The notes beneath the pieces are model-generated. The model saw nothing but the letters and a program-made list of their open reading frames with translations. It did not search any database and was not told where the DNA came from. The translations under genes were made by a program, and so were the position numbers. A stretch of 64,000 nt of DNA from Sporomusaceae bacterium (GTDB taxonomy: Bacteria > Bacillota > Negativicutes > Sporomusales > UBA7701): assembly GCA_031460455.1 (NCBI GenBank), contig JAVKTQ010000010.1:78784-142783 (forward strand), read 5' to 3'. This document shows, one piece after another, positions 45,879 through 53,405 of the stretch; the first letter of the stretch is position 1; every line of letters begins with the position of its first letter.

Positions 45879-46020
45879 GTTCATATCCATGAACTTCGTT
45901 CATCATTATAAACACATAAACACCCAGTTACCTTTCCCTCTGCCGCCGCGCAACTTAGGCAGGGGAACTACAGGATTCTCATGTTGTTCGATATGACGAA
46001 CTCTGTTCATTAATATGAAC
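45879..46020. promoter_or_regulatory. Four operator-like palindromes upstream of iorA
   Basis: Copies of GTTCATNNNNATGAAC occur at 45879-45894, 45898-45913 (degenerate), 45986-46001 (GTTCG...CGAAC) and 46005-46020. On the minus strand the second overlaps TATAAT, a likely -10 of iorA. They form two pairs about 90 bp apart and are the best candidates for sites of the adjacent IclR regulator. The rest of 45769-46151 shows no gene. Confidence 0.7.
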
Positions 46021-46151
46021 AAAATAAAACTGTTCTTTATGGCGACAGTATTCTTGCCTCTGTAATGCTTTTCCTGCCTGCCCGCCAAGAAATTTATCTA
46101 ATTTTTCGCGTCCTCCCCGGTCACCCGCCCGTACCGGCAGCCGGCGCGGCC

Positions 46152-46925
46152 TTAAAACTTCCCCAGCCGCATCGAAACATGCCCGGCCATCGCGCGGACC
46201 TTCTCGACCACCGCCGGCATCGTATCGCCGTCCCACGCCCGCCCGGCCGCCATCGTCACACTCAGCGCCGCCACCGTTTTGTTCGACTTGTCGATAATCG
46301 GCGCAGCCACGCAAATGCCGCCGGGGATAATCTCCTGGTCGTCCACGGCAAAGCCCTGCGCGGCCACCTTGCCCAGTTCGGCGGCTAGAGCCGTGAAATC
46401 GGTGATCGTGTTATCGGTGTAGCGCTCCAGTTGCACACCGCCTACGCGGGCCTTCAGCTCCTCGGGGGGCAGCGTCGACAGCAGCACCTTACCGATGGCG
46501 GTGGCGTGGGCCGGGATACGGTAGCCGATCGTAGCCACCACGCTAACGTCGCGCGATCCGTGGTGCTTCGCGATATAAACGATGTGCCGCCCGTCGAGAA
46601 TGCCGGCGTGGGTCGTCTCGCCGAACTCGTCGCTCAGCTTCTTGATGCCCAGGGCGATCTCGCGGGAAATATTGGTGTTGTTCATGCAGACGGCGCTTAT
46701 CTGGATAAGCTTCAGGCCGGGATAATACACCCGCGTATCGGGATCGTAGTCCAGGTAATCGCTGTTGACCAGCTCGTGCAGCAGCAGCGACAGCGAGCTC
46801 TTCGGGATGTCGAGATGATGCAGGATGGCGGTGAAATTCGGCGGTTTGGCGCTTTTGGCAATATAGCCGATGATGTCCAGGGTACGGGATGCCGATTTCA
46901 CCAGCGGCGTTTGGCTGCCTGCCAC
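46152..46925 (-). CDS. IclR family transcriptional regulator
   Basis: A 257-residue protein with an N-terminal winged HTH (ILHHLDIPKSSLSLLLHELV) and a GAF-like IclR effector domain (HATAIGKVLLSTLPPEEL, GFAVDDQEIIPGG). The start is GTG at 46925 after AAAGGAGG. It lies upstream of iorA on the same strand, facing the four palindromes at 45879-46020. Probably controls the ior-abfD operon. Confidence 0.9.
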   Translation of the reverse strand: MAGSQTPLVKSASRTLDIIGYIAKSAKPPNFTAILHHLDIPKSSLSLLLHELVNSDYLDYDPDTRVYYPGLKLIQISAVCMNNTNISREIALGIKKLSDEFGETTHAGILDGRHIVYIAKHHGSRDVSVVATIGYRIPAHATAIGKVLLSTLPPEELKARVGGVQLERYTDNTITDFTALAAELGKVAAQGFAVDDQEIIPGGICVAAPIIDKSNKTVAALSVTMAAGRAWDGDTMPAVVEKVRAMAGHVSMRLGKF

Positions 46926-47091
46926 GGTAAAGCCTCCTTTGCGGCCATACAGTCCGGCGTCGGAAAACCTCCTCCGCCGTTATGCCCTTTATTCTCCTCT
47001 ATTCAATAAAAAAGTCTCCATCCCTGCCGCCTGGCCGAAAACCGCCGCTCCGCCTATCCTGACCCTTCGTACTCCGCCGGAAAACGGACCG

Positions 47092-47121
47092 CAAACAAAA
47101 AAGGCCGGATATCCCGACCTT
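47092..47121 (-). terminator. Intrinsic terminator of the tiny-protein operon
   Basis: AAGGTCGGGATATCCGGCCTT forms a hairpin, followed on the minus strand by TTTTTTGTTTG. Confidence 0.8.
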
Positions 47122-47139
47122 CCAGACTGCATGGCATAA

Positions 47140-47319
47140 TTATATTTTGGGTTTCGCAAACCGCGCTTTATAAGCCGCCGTGTTGGCCTGCTGCTGTTTT
47201 AGCTTCGAAAGCTTCGCCCCGTCGACCGGTTGTAGTCTGCCGCCGAAATCCGTCAATAGCAGCGCTTCGATTTCTTCAGGAGCAAGGGTATAAACTTTCA
47301 TCAAATCTCTGCCTATCAT
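47140..47319 (-). CDS. Small protein of unknown function (59 aa), paralogue of the 53-aa protein
   Basis: A 59-residue basic protein, no membrane segment or signal peptide. Over 40 positions it aligns without gaps to the 53-aa protein at 48016-48177, sharing KVY, AKL, QAN and 17 identities in all. The ATG at 47319 has GGAG eight bases before it; an internal ATG at 47301 is possible. Last gene of the small operon, followed by a terminator. Function unknown. Confidence 0.65.
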   Translation of the reverse strand: MIGRDLMKVYTLAPEEIEALLLTDFGGRLQPVDGAKLSKLKQQQANTAAYKARFAKPKI

Positions 47320-47416
47320 GACTCTAGCTCCTTCCCGGCCAGCGTTCATTTCCCCCTCAGCAGAACCGTCCGCAGCACCTGCTCCATCGGTATTGCCGGG
47401 AATATGTCCGCAGAAA

Positions 47417-47581
47417 TTAATAAACACCCCGGTATGTCCTCTTGGGATTTTTCGCCGGGTTGTCCCGGTTAAACTTCTCGATCAGTTCATCAAGTTTCTT
47501 GGTTTTTTCATCCGGGGCGACATCTCCGTCGCGATTCTCGGGCTGTTCCTCCGGTGTCCGGAGGTGCTTCGCATCGTCCAT
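47417..47581 (-). CDS. Small acidic/charged protein of unknown function (54 aa)
   Basis: A 54-residue highly charged protein starting MDDAKHLRTPEEQPEN, probably a helix (EKTKKLDELIEKFNRD) with a basic tail NPKRTYRGVY. The ATG at 47581 follows a strong GGGAGGGG. Reading frame is intact and codon use is like the neighbours. It lies between the omega gene and the 59-aa gene. No family recognised. Confidence 0.6.
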   Translation of the reverse strand: MDDAKHLRTPEEQPENRDGDVAPDEKTKKLDELIEKFNRDNPAKNPKRTYRGVY

Positions 47582-47722
47582 TTAACCCCTCCCGCGCATA
47601 GTAATTGGCGGCGATCAGACAGCTATATTAGTATTCCCCGTTTTTTCCCGCCGCTTCCCTGTTTTGTATTGCCGATATTTCCATAACCATCCCGGCGCCG
47701 GTTGCCGCCGGGCAAGCCATTC

Positions 47723-47929
47723 CTACTTGATGCCGGTCTTCGTCCGCCGATAGACAAGTTTACCCTGGGCGATCTCTTCCAGGGCGATTGTCACCGGCCT
47801 ATTCGAGCTGCTTGAGACCAGCGCGGCCTCTCCGCCGATAATCTCGCGGGCCCGTTTTGCGGCGAACACCGCCAGGGTATACTTGCTGTCAGCTTTTTTC
47901 AGCAATTGATCCAATGGAGGATTTATCAC
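47723..47929 (-). CDS. rpoZ: DNA-directed RNA polymerase omega subunit
   Basis: A 68-residue omega subunit: [24 protein letters not shown] and [17 protein letters not shown] are both family blocks. Omega aids RNA polymerase assembly. The start is GTG at 47929, seven bases after GGAG. It is not next to gmk or coaBC, its usual neighbours, but inside an operon of tiny proteins, so it may be a relocated or second omega gene. Confidence 0.85.
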   Translation of the reverse strand: MINPPLDQLLKKADSKYTLAVFAAKRAREIIGGEAALVSSSSNRPVTIALEEIAQGKLVYRRTKTGIK

Positions 47930-48015
47930 CGCGCAGCTCCTTCTCCGACCTCTTCAGGCTTATTATTGCCGCCCTTCCTGCCGCCTAACTGGGGCGGCCG
48001 CCGGCACGGGCATTC

Positions 48016-48177
48016 CTACCTAACCTGCTTCAGCCAGTTCGCCTGTCGCTCGTTCTGCTTAGCCAGCTTAGCGTGGTTTACCGCCGTAAGCTTCTTCCCG
48101 TACTTGGCAGCCAGCATTTTCTCCACATCCTCACGGGCCCACAGATACACCTTTATCTCGTTTCCAGACTCGCTCAC
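48016..48177 (-). CDS. Small protein of unknown function (53 aa)
   Basis: A 53-residue basic protein (EIKVYLWAREDVEKMLAAKYG, then AKLAKQNERQAN). The start is GTG at 48177, with GGAGG eight bases before it. It is the first gene behind the promoter at 48261-48289 and is a paralogue of the 59-aa protein at 47140-47319. Function unknown. Confidence 0.65.
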   Translation of the reverse strand: MSESGNEIKVYLWAREDVEKMLAAKYGKKLTAVNHAKLAKQNERQANWLKQVR

Positions 48178-48260
48178 AGGCGCTACCTCCGTACCGCGAG
48201 CCGGCGCAGCCCTCGTCCTCGCGGAAATTACCTAATTTTTTTTAGCATTTTCCTATCTAT

Positions 48261-48289
48261 ATTTTACACTATTAAATGAAATTTCGCAA
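48261..48289 (-). promoter_or_regulatory. Sigma-A promoter of the tiny-protein operon
   Basis: On the minus strand TTGCGA (48289-48284), a 17-bp spacer and TAAAAT (48266-48261). It precedes the 53-aa gene by about 80 bp. Confidence 0.7.
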
Positions 48290-48357
48290 TGTTGTCCCTT
48301 CAGTTAAATTACACCGGGAAATAGCCTAATATTATTAAAGAGGCACCTAGATTGCAC

Positions 48358-48387
48358 TTGACTCCCTGCCCTGTTTAACGGTATAGT
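48358..48387 (+). promoter_or_regulatory. Sigma-A promoter of the zinc-ribbon gene
   Basis: TTGACT (48358-48363), an 18-bp spacer and TATAGT (48382-48387), about 115 bp before the ATG at 48505. With the opposite promoter at 48261-48289 this accounts for the 327-bp gap; nothing else is visible there. Confidence 0.65.
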
Positions 48388-48504
48388 GTAAGAGCCCATA
48401 CAATAGGCCACGAAGAGTTTTCATTTGACCTTCTCAATGCGGGAAGCCCGATGAGTATTCTCCATCCACTATTTGGGTAAAACAATTGAGGAGGCTATTC
48501 CAAT

Positions 48505-48801
48505 ATGAGTCAAGACAAAAACCTGACCTGCCGCGACTGCGGCGCCGACTTCGTCTTCACTGCCGCCGAGCAGGATTTCTTCGCCGAAAAAGGCTTCACC
48601 AACGAGCCGGGCCGCTGCCCCGAGTGCCGGGCAGCCCGCAAGCAGCAGAACAACGGCGGCCGCGGCGGCAGCTACCAGACGCGGGAAATGTTCGACGCGA
48701 CCTGCGCCACCTGCGGAGTAGCAACCCAGGTTCCCTTCCGTCCGAGCCAGGACCGTCCCGTTTACTGCCGCGACTGCTTCAGCCAAAACAAACGCTACTA
48801 G
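48505..48801 (+). CDS. Double zinc-ribbon protein (CxxC type)
   Basis: A 98-residue protein with two zinc pairs: CRDC (9-12) with CPEC, then CATC with CRDC. The family of small zinc-binding proteins is common in anaerobic Bacillota; function is not established. The ATG at 48505 follows TTGAGGAGG. Own promoter and terminator, so monocistronic. Confidence 0.85.
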   Translation: MSQDKNLTCRDCGADFVFTAAEQDFFAEKGFTNEPGRCPECRAARKQQNNGGRGGSYQTREMFDATCATCGVATQVPFRPSQDRPVYCRDCFSQNKRY

Positions 48802-48817
48802 AAAACAGGAAACCCAA

Positions 48818-48853
48818 ACTCCCTTGCCTGCAGGCAAGGGAGTTGTTTTTTTT
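48818..48853 (+). terminator. Intrinsic terminator of the zinc-ribbon gene
   Basis: ACTCCCTTGCCTG / CAGGCAAGGGAGT, a perfect 13-bp stem followed by TGTTTTTTTT. Confidence 0.95.
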
Positions 48854-48915
48854 CGCAGGCAAGCGCTATACGCCTGCTCTCGCCTCCCGGAAACGGCGCC
48901 CCAACCACCCGTCCC

Positions 48916-50067
48916 TTAACCGCACCCAGGCATGTTTCCGGCAGCAGCGCCGACAATAGCGCGTATTTCGTCATCGGTAAGAGACCGCTTGACTTTAAGT
49001 ACCCCTCTTTTTATTCCGGCCGCAGCCGAGGCCAGCAGCTCCTCGTTCATCGGCAGCCCCAGCTCCCGGCTTTTATGCAGCAGTGCCGCCCTGCCGGAAT
49101 GTTTGCCGATGACTATCCGTCGTTCCAGACCTACATCGGCCGGATCGTAAGGCTCATACAGCGAAGGATTTTTTAACACCCCGTCGGCGTGGATGCCGGA
49201 TTCGTGGTGGAATATCGCCTGGCCCACAACCGGCTTCCAGGCGGGAATTATCCGCCCCGAGGCATCCGCCACATATTGGCACAGCGTCTGCACCCCCGCC
49301 AGATTATAGCCCGCGTCGGCGCCGCTGTGGCGCAGGAACATCAGCACCTCCTCCAGAGCAGCGTTGCCGGCCCGTTCCCCAAGACCGTTGACCGTCACCC
49401 CCAGAAAGCGGGCGCCGGCCCGGTAGGCGGCGAGCGTATTGGCGGTAGCCATCCCGAAATCGTTATGGGCATGGACTTCGATCTCCACCCCCGTCTCCCG
49501 TCGCAGACGCTCGATCCGGGCCGCCATCGTCAAAGGGTCGAGGATGCCCACCGTGTCGCAATACCTCACCCGCCGGGCGCCGGCCGCGGTAACCGCGCGG
49601 ATGTACTCCAGCAGGAACTCCCCGTCGGCCCGCGAGGCGTCCTCCATGCCGACGGAGATATACAAGCCGTGCTTGCGGGCGTACGCCACCGCCGTGATAG
49701 TATTCACCAGCACCACCGCCTGCGACACCCTTAGCTTATCGCGGATATGGAGGTCGGAAACCGGGCTTGATATTTCGACAGCGTCCACCCCGCAGGCGAC
49801 GGCTGCCGCAATATCGTCGACCGTAGCCCGGCACCAGGCCATGATGCTCGCTTTCAGCCCGGCCGCAGCGATCATGCCGACCGCCTCGGCCTCCTCGCCG
49901 CCCATGGCCGGTGTGCCGGCCTCGATCTGGTCTACGCCGACGGCATCGAGCAGCCGGGCAATGGCCAGCTTTTCGGCTCTGCCGAATACGACCCCCGCCG
50001 CCTGCTCGCCGTCCCGCAGCGTTGTGTCAACAACATATACCGCCTTGCCCGGCGAAGACCTCTCCAT
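48916..50067 (-). CDS. nifV: Homocitrate synthase NifV
   Basis: A 383-residue enzyme condensing 2-oxoglutarate with acetyl-CoA to homocitrate, the organic ligand of FeMo-cofactor. DTTLRDGEQAAGV binds metal and acceptor, HAHNDFGMA has the metal His pair, NGLGERAGNAALEE is a family signature, and HHESGIHADG lies near the C-terminal part. The ATG at 50067 follows GTGAGGGG and is inside the end of the anfO-like gene (41-bp overlap). Last gene of the nif operon. Confidence 0.95.
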   Translation of the reverse strand: MERSSPGKAVYVVDTTLRDGEQAAGVVFGRAEKLAIARLLDAVGVDQIEAGTPAMGGEEAEAVGMIAAAGLKASIMAWCRATVDDIAAAVACGVDAVEISSPVSDLHIRDKLRVSQAVVLVNTITAVAYARKHGLYISVGMEDASRADGEFLLEYIRAVTAAGARRVRYCDTVGILDPLTMAARIERLRRETGVEIEVHAHNDFGMATANTLAAYRAGARFLGVTVNGLGERAGNAALEEVLMFLRHSGADAGYNLAGVQTLCQYVADASGRIIPAWKPVVGQAIFHHESGIHADGVLKNPSLYEPYDPADVGLERRIVIGKHSGRAALLHKSRELGLPMNEELLASAAAGIKRGVLKVKRSLTDDEIRAIVGAAAGNMPGCG

Positions 50068-50707
50068 TGCCCCTCACCCCGGCCCCATCGTTCCGAATAA
50101 CAATTCTCGTCTCTCGCTCGCCGACTTTTTCGCTCGTCCAGGTAAACACCCCGGCGCCAAGATCCATCTCCAGCCAAGGCGGCAGGTGCTCGCAAACGAC
50201 CTCCAGGAGGGTGAAGCGCCCCCGGCGGAGGAACGGCTGCAAAACATGCTTGGTCGTGATGCCGGCGTTCCTGGCCTGGATCTCCTTCAGGGAGACAAAG
50301 TAATGTCCGGGGGCTTTCTCGGTCGGCCCCAGCGGCTCGGCTGCGGCAGCCGGCTGCGCGGCTTTCGCCGTCCTGTCCCGCTCCTCCCCGGCCCATACCT
50401 CTTCGAGATAGGCCAGCGGCTCGCCCGCTTGCTCCCAGATGTTGAAGCCGGCCTTCTCCAGCTCGTAATACGGTACGCCGGCAATCGAGCGGGCCACAAA
50501 TATGCGGCACTCGCCGAGGAAAGCCACCAGCCCGCCAAGCTGCTGCCGGAGGCCCTTCAGCCCCCCCTCGGCGGTCATTGCGAAATCCGTTTCCCGTTCC
50601 GCCGTCCAGATCTTTTGCCGACGCCGGTAGACGCGCACCTTCCCCGGCTCGCCGAAAATTCCCGTCAGGCCGTCCTCGTCAATAAATACCGCTACCTCCC
50701 GCGCCAT
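50027..50707 (-). CDS. anfO: AnfO family nitrogenase accessory protein
   Basis: A 226-residue protein with the AnfO family pattern: AVFIDEDGLTGIFGEPGKV at the start, LGECRIFVARSIAGVPYYEL and GFNIWEQAGEPLAYL in the middle, then a C-terminal basic/Glu-rich part. The name comes from the Fe-only nitrogenase, yet the nitrogenase here looks Mo-type, so the role is unclear. The ATG at 50707 follows GAAGGGACG. It sits 21 bp after the ferredoxin gene and overlaps nifV. Confidence 0.82.
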   Translation of the reverse strand: MAREVAVFIDEDGLTGIFGEPGKVRVYRRRQKIWTAERETDFAMTAEGGLKGLRQQLGGLVAFLGECRIFVARSIAGVPYYELEKAGFNIWEQAGEPLAYLEEVWAGEERDRTAKAAQPAAAAEPLGPTEKAPGHYFVSLKEIQARNAGITTKHVLQPFLRRGRFTLLEVVCEHLPPWLEMDLGAGVFTWTSEKVGERETRIVIRNDGAGVRGNGEVFAGQGGICC

Positions 50708-50728
50708 AATCGTCCCTTCTTTCCGTAT

Positions 50729-51037
50729 TTAGATAGCCAGCCGCTCGACAACCCGGCCGCCTTCGATATGCTCGTCGAGAATTTCCGCCGCATCGGCGGG
50801 GGTGACCGAGCCATACCACACGTTGCCGGGATGAACTACCACGATCGGCCCTTTCTCGCAGACGCCGAAGCAGCCGGTATTGGTGACGAAAACCTGGCCG
50901 CCCAGTTCCCGCTCCTCGATCTCTTCCAGGAAGCTGGCCATGATATCCACGCCGCCCTTTGCATGGCAGAAGCCCTTCTGGACGCCGCCGATGCGCGAAC
51001 TGGTGCAGACGAAAATATGATAATCGGGTTTTTTCAT
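50729..51037 (-). CDS. [2Fe-2S] thioredoxin-like ferredoxin of the nif operon
   Basis: A 102-residue ferredoxin with the cluster pattern FVCTSSRIGG...GFCHAKGG and NTGCFGVCEKGP. Similar proteins lie in other nif operons and may feed or protect nitrogenase. The ATG at 51037 follows AAGGGGGGA. The 146 bp before it (to the nifB stop) shows no gene. Confidence 0.9.
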   Translation of the reverse strand: MKKPDYHIFVCTSSRIGGVQKGFCHAKGGVDIMASFLEEIEERELGGQVFVTNTGCFGVCEKGPIVVVHPGNVWYGSVTPADAAEILDEHIEGGRVVERLAI

Positions 51038-51183
51038 TATTTATCCCCCCTTAGCTGCACTTTTCCGGCCGCAGCGCGGCCACCGCCTGCTACAGGCAGT
51101 GCTCGACGGTGAAGCAGGCTTCGATGCTCATAAGGCCGGGGCGCGGACAGCGGGGCGACTGCCGGTTGGCAGACCCGGCCGAA

Positions 51184-52002
51184 CTAGGCCGAGCGGTCCT
51201 CGGCGAGCAAGCCGACGGCATCGGCCCGGCACTGACGGCAGTGGCGCATCTGGCGGATATCGAGCTGGCAGAGATCCCGCATCGCCGTCACTTCCTTCAT
51301 GCTCGTCTGGGGCAGATACTCGAAGGCGCTGCCCGGAGCGGAGATCATCGGCATAATGTTGGTTACGAAAACGCCGAGGTCTTTGACCGTCTTGACGACC
51401 GCCGGGATATGCCGGTCGTTGACGCCACCGATCATGACGATATTCACTTTTACCAGCACCCCGCCCGCCACCAGGGCGGCGATGCCGGCGAGCTGCTTGG
51501 CCATCAGCAGTTCGGCGCCCGCCCGGCCGCTGTAGGTTTCCCCCTTGTAGGTTACCTGGCGGTAAATGGCGGCGCCGATATCCGGATCCACACAGTTGAC
51601 CGTCACCGTCACGTGGCGGGCGCCAAGAGCGATGATTTCTTGGGCGTACTCGGGCAGCATCAGCCCGTTGGTCGACAGGCAAAAAATTATCTCAGGGTCT
51701 TTTGCCCGGACGAGCTCCAGCGTTTCGCGCGTCCGGGGCCAATTGGCCAAGGCGTCGCCCGGCCCGGCGATGCCCACGACACTCAGGTTGGCGATTTTCT
51801 CCTTCACCAGCGAGAATTTCGCGGCCGCCGCCGCCGGCGACAGCACCTCGCTCGTCACCCCCGGCCGGCTTTCGTTGACACAGTCGTACTTGCGGCTGCA
51901 GTAGTTGCAGCTGATATTGCAGGCCGGCGCCACCGGCAGGTGGAGGCGGGCGAACTTGTGCTGGGCGTCGGCTGAATAGCATGGATGGCGCTCGGCGTCC
52001 AT
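51184..52002 (-). CDS. nifB: NifB, radical SAM-only form
   Basis: A 272-residue radical SAM enzyme that builds the NifB-co core of FeMo-cofactor. The SAM cluster cysteines are C28, C32 and C35 (CNISCNYCSRKYDC); ESRPGVTS and GIAGPGDALAN are NifB signatures. The C-terminal NifX-like domain of long NifB is absent, as in short NifB of archaea and some Bacillota. The ATG at 52002 lies behind GAGGTG; a GTG nine bases earlier is the alternative. Confidence 0.95.
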   Translation of the reverse strand: MDAERHPCYSADAQHKFARLHLPVAPACNISCNYCSRKYDCVNESRPGVTSEVLSPAAAAAKFSLVKEKIANLSVVGIAGPGDALANWPRTRETLELVRAKDPEIIFCLSTNGLMLPEYAQEIIALGARHVTVTVNCVDPDIGAAIYRQVTYKGETYSGRAGAELLMAKQLAGIAALVAGGVLVKVNIVMIGGVNDRHIPAVVKTVKDLGVFVTNIMPMISAPGSAFEYLPQTSMKEVTAMRDLCQLDIRQMRHCRQCRADAVGLLAEDRSA

Positions 52003-52007
52003 TTTTC

Positions 52008-53405
52008 TCACCTCGCTTGGGCCGGGGCCATATGCAGCCTGCGGCCTTTGTAAAATTCTTCGTACAGTTTGCTCCGGTAGGAATGATGCTTCGCGTCCAG
52101 CAGCGTGTTGGTGATGCGGTCGAGGAGGTTCGCCGTCCCGGTGTAGCCGACCGAAAGAATGCGCTGACCGCCCATGCGGTCAAGAATGGGGAAACCCAGC
52201 CTGACGAGCGGGATGCCCTCCTTCTCGGTCAGATAGCGGCCGTCCGATGGTCCAATAGCGACGTTGACCCCGGCCGCGGCGCTGCGGAAACGTATTTCGG
52301 CGAAGTCGGTCTCGCTGAGAAAATAGCTCGGCTCAGGCGACTCGGCCAGCGCGGCCTTGAAAAGAGAAACCGCTGCGTCACCGGCCCCGCCGGCCGCCAC
52401 CACCGTCGGCCAGATGCCGTTCTCCAGGCAGGTCCGCGTCACGGCGTAGACCATTTCCGGCTCGCCGAAAATAGCGCTGCGGCCGGCGAAATTATGCTTA
52501 TGGGAATCGATCATCGCGTCCAGCAGGCGGCCCCGCTCGGCCAGCAGGTCGTCCGGCGCCTTCCGGCCGGTTATTTCCCGCAGTGTCCTCAGAAAGAGGT
52601 CGGTTGCCGCTACCCCGATGGGGATGGGCAGGCGATGGAGAGCGACGCCGTATTCGTCGGCCAGCAGCTGGCCGGGGGAGATAGCCGGCGCCACCGTCAT
52701 CCCCAGCTCGATGGTCGCCGCCGCCCCCGTCATGGCCCGAATGTCGGCCAGCGGCGTACCCCCCGGCGCCATCCTGGTATAATGCTCCGCATACGGCCGG
52801 TCGAGGGTGTCGGCGAAGTCGGGCAGCAGAGTGTACTCGATGTCCATCGCCACCAGCAGGCGTTTGATTTCGCGAAGATCGGCCGGACTGACGTTGGCGG
52901 CGATGATGTTGATCTTGTCGTGCCGCGATGTCGGCACAGCCAGGGCGGCGACGATCCGCCGCAGGGCCAGGTAGTAGCCGTCGGCTTGGCTGCCGCCATA
53001 GCCGGGCGTGTTCACCGGCACGACGACCAGATCGGTCAGGCCGCGCTCAGCCAGATACTCGGCCGCCAGCCGCTCGATATCCTCGCCGATCGTCTCCGCC
53101 AGACAGGTGGTGAGAACGCCGATCAGCCGCGGATTATAGACCCTGCGGATGTTGTCGAGCGCCTGTTTGAGGTTCTCCCCGCCGCCATAGACGGTGCCCT
53201 TCTCATTGAGGGCCGAGGAGGCGACATCGACAGGCTCGTTGAAATGCTCGGCGATCGTGCGACGCATATAGGTGCTGCATCCCTGAGAGCCGTGGATGAG
53301 CACCATCGACCCTTCCACGCCCTTGAGAGGCAGAATGCCGCCGATTGGCATGCACATATGGCAGGGGTTTTCGCTGACGCTTTTCGCCGCTTTCAGCTCA
53401 GCCAC
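52008..53405 (-). CDS. nifN: Nitrogenase cofactor scaffold NifN
   Basis: A 465-residue NifK paralogue forming the NifEN scaffold on which NifB-co is matured. PCHMCMPIGGILPLKGVEG, GSQGCSTYMRR and TTCLAETIGED mark the cluster-binding N-terminal half. The start is GTG at 53405 after GGGAGG; it overlaps nifE by 8 bp. Downstream is nifB. Confidence 0.93.
   Translation of the reverse strand: MAELKAAKSVSENPCHMCMPIGGILPLKGVEGSMVLIHGSQGCSTYMRRTIAEHFNEPVDVASSALNEKGTVYGGGENLKQALDNIRRVYNPRLIGVLTTCLAETIGEDIERLAAEYLAERGLTDLVVVPVNTPGYGGSQADGYYLALRRIVAALAVPTSRHDKINIIAANVSPADLREIKRLLVAMDIEYTLLPDFADTLDRPYAEHYTRMAPGGTPLADIRAMTGAAATIELGMTVAPAISPGQLLADEYGVALHRLPIPIGVAATDLFLRTLREITGRKAPDDLLAERGRLLDAMIDSHKHNFAGRSAIFGEPEMVYAVTRTCLENGIWPTVVAAGGAGDAAVSLFKAALAESPEPSYFLSETDFAEIRFRSAAAGVNVAIGPSDGRYLTEKEGIPLVRLGFPILDRMGGQRILSVGYTGTANLLDRITNTLLDAKHHSYRSKLYEEFYKGRRLHMAPAQAR

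Noticed and set aside
47318..47686. Plus-strand 122-residue open frame over the tiny-protein operon
   Set aside because: It is antisense to two genes with good ribosome sites, lacks its own, and its composition (Pro, Phe, Ile runs) looks like reverse-frame translation.
51038..51183. Frameshifted NifX domain after nifB
   Set aside because: The three frames of this stretch hold no NifX-like motif and contain stops, so a short NifB is more likely than a broken long one.
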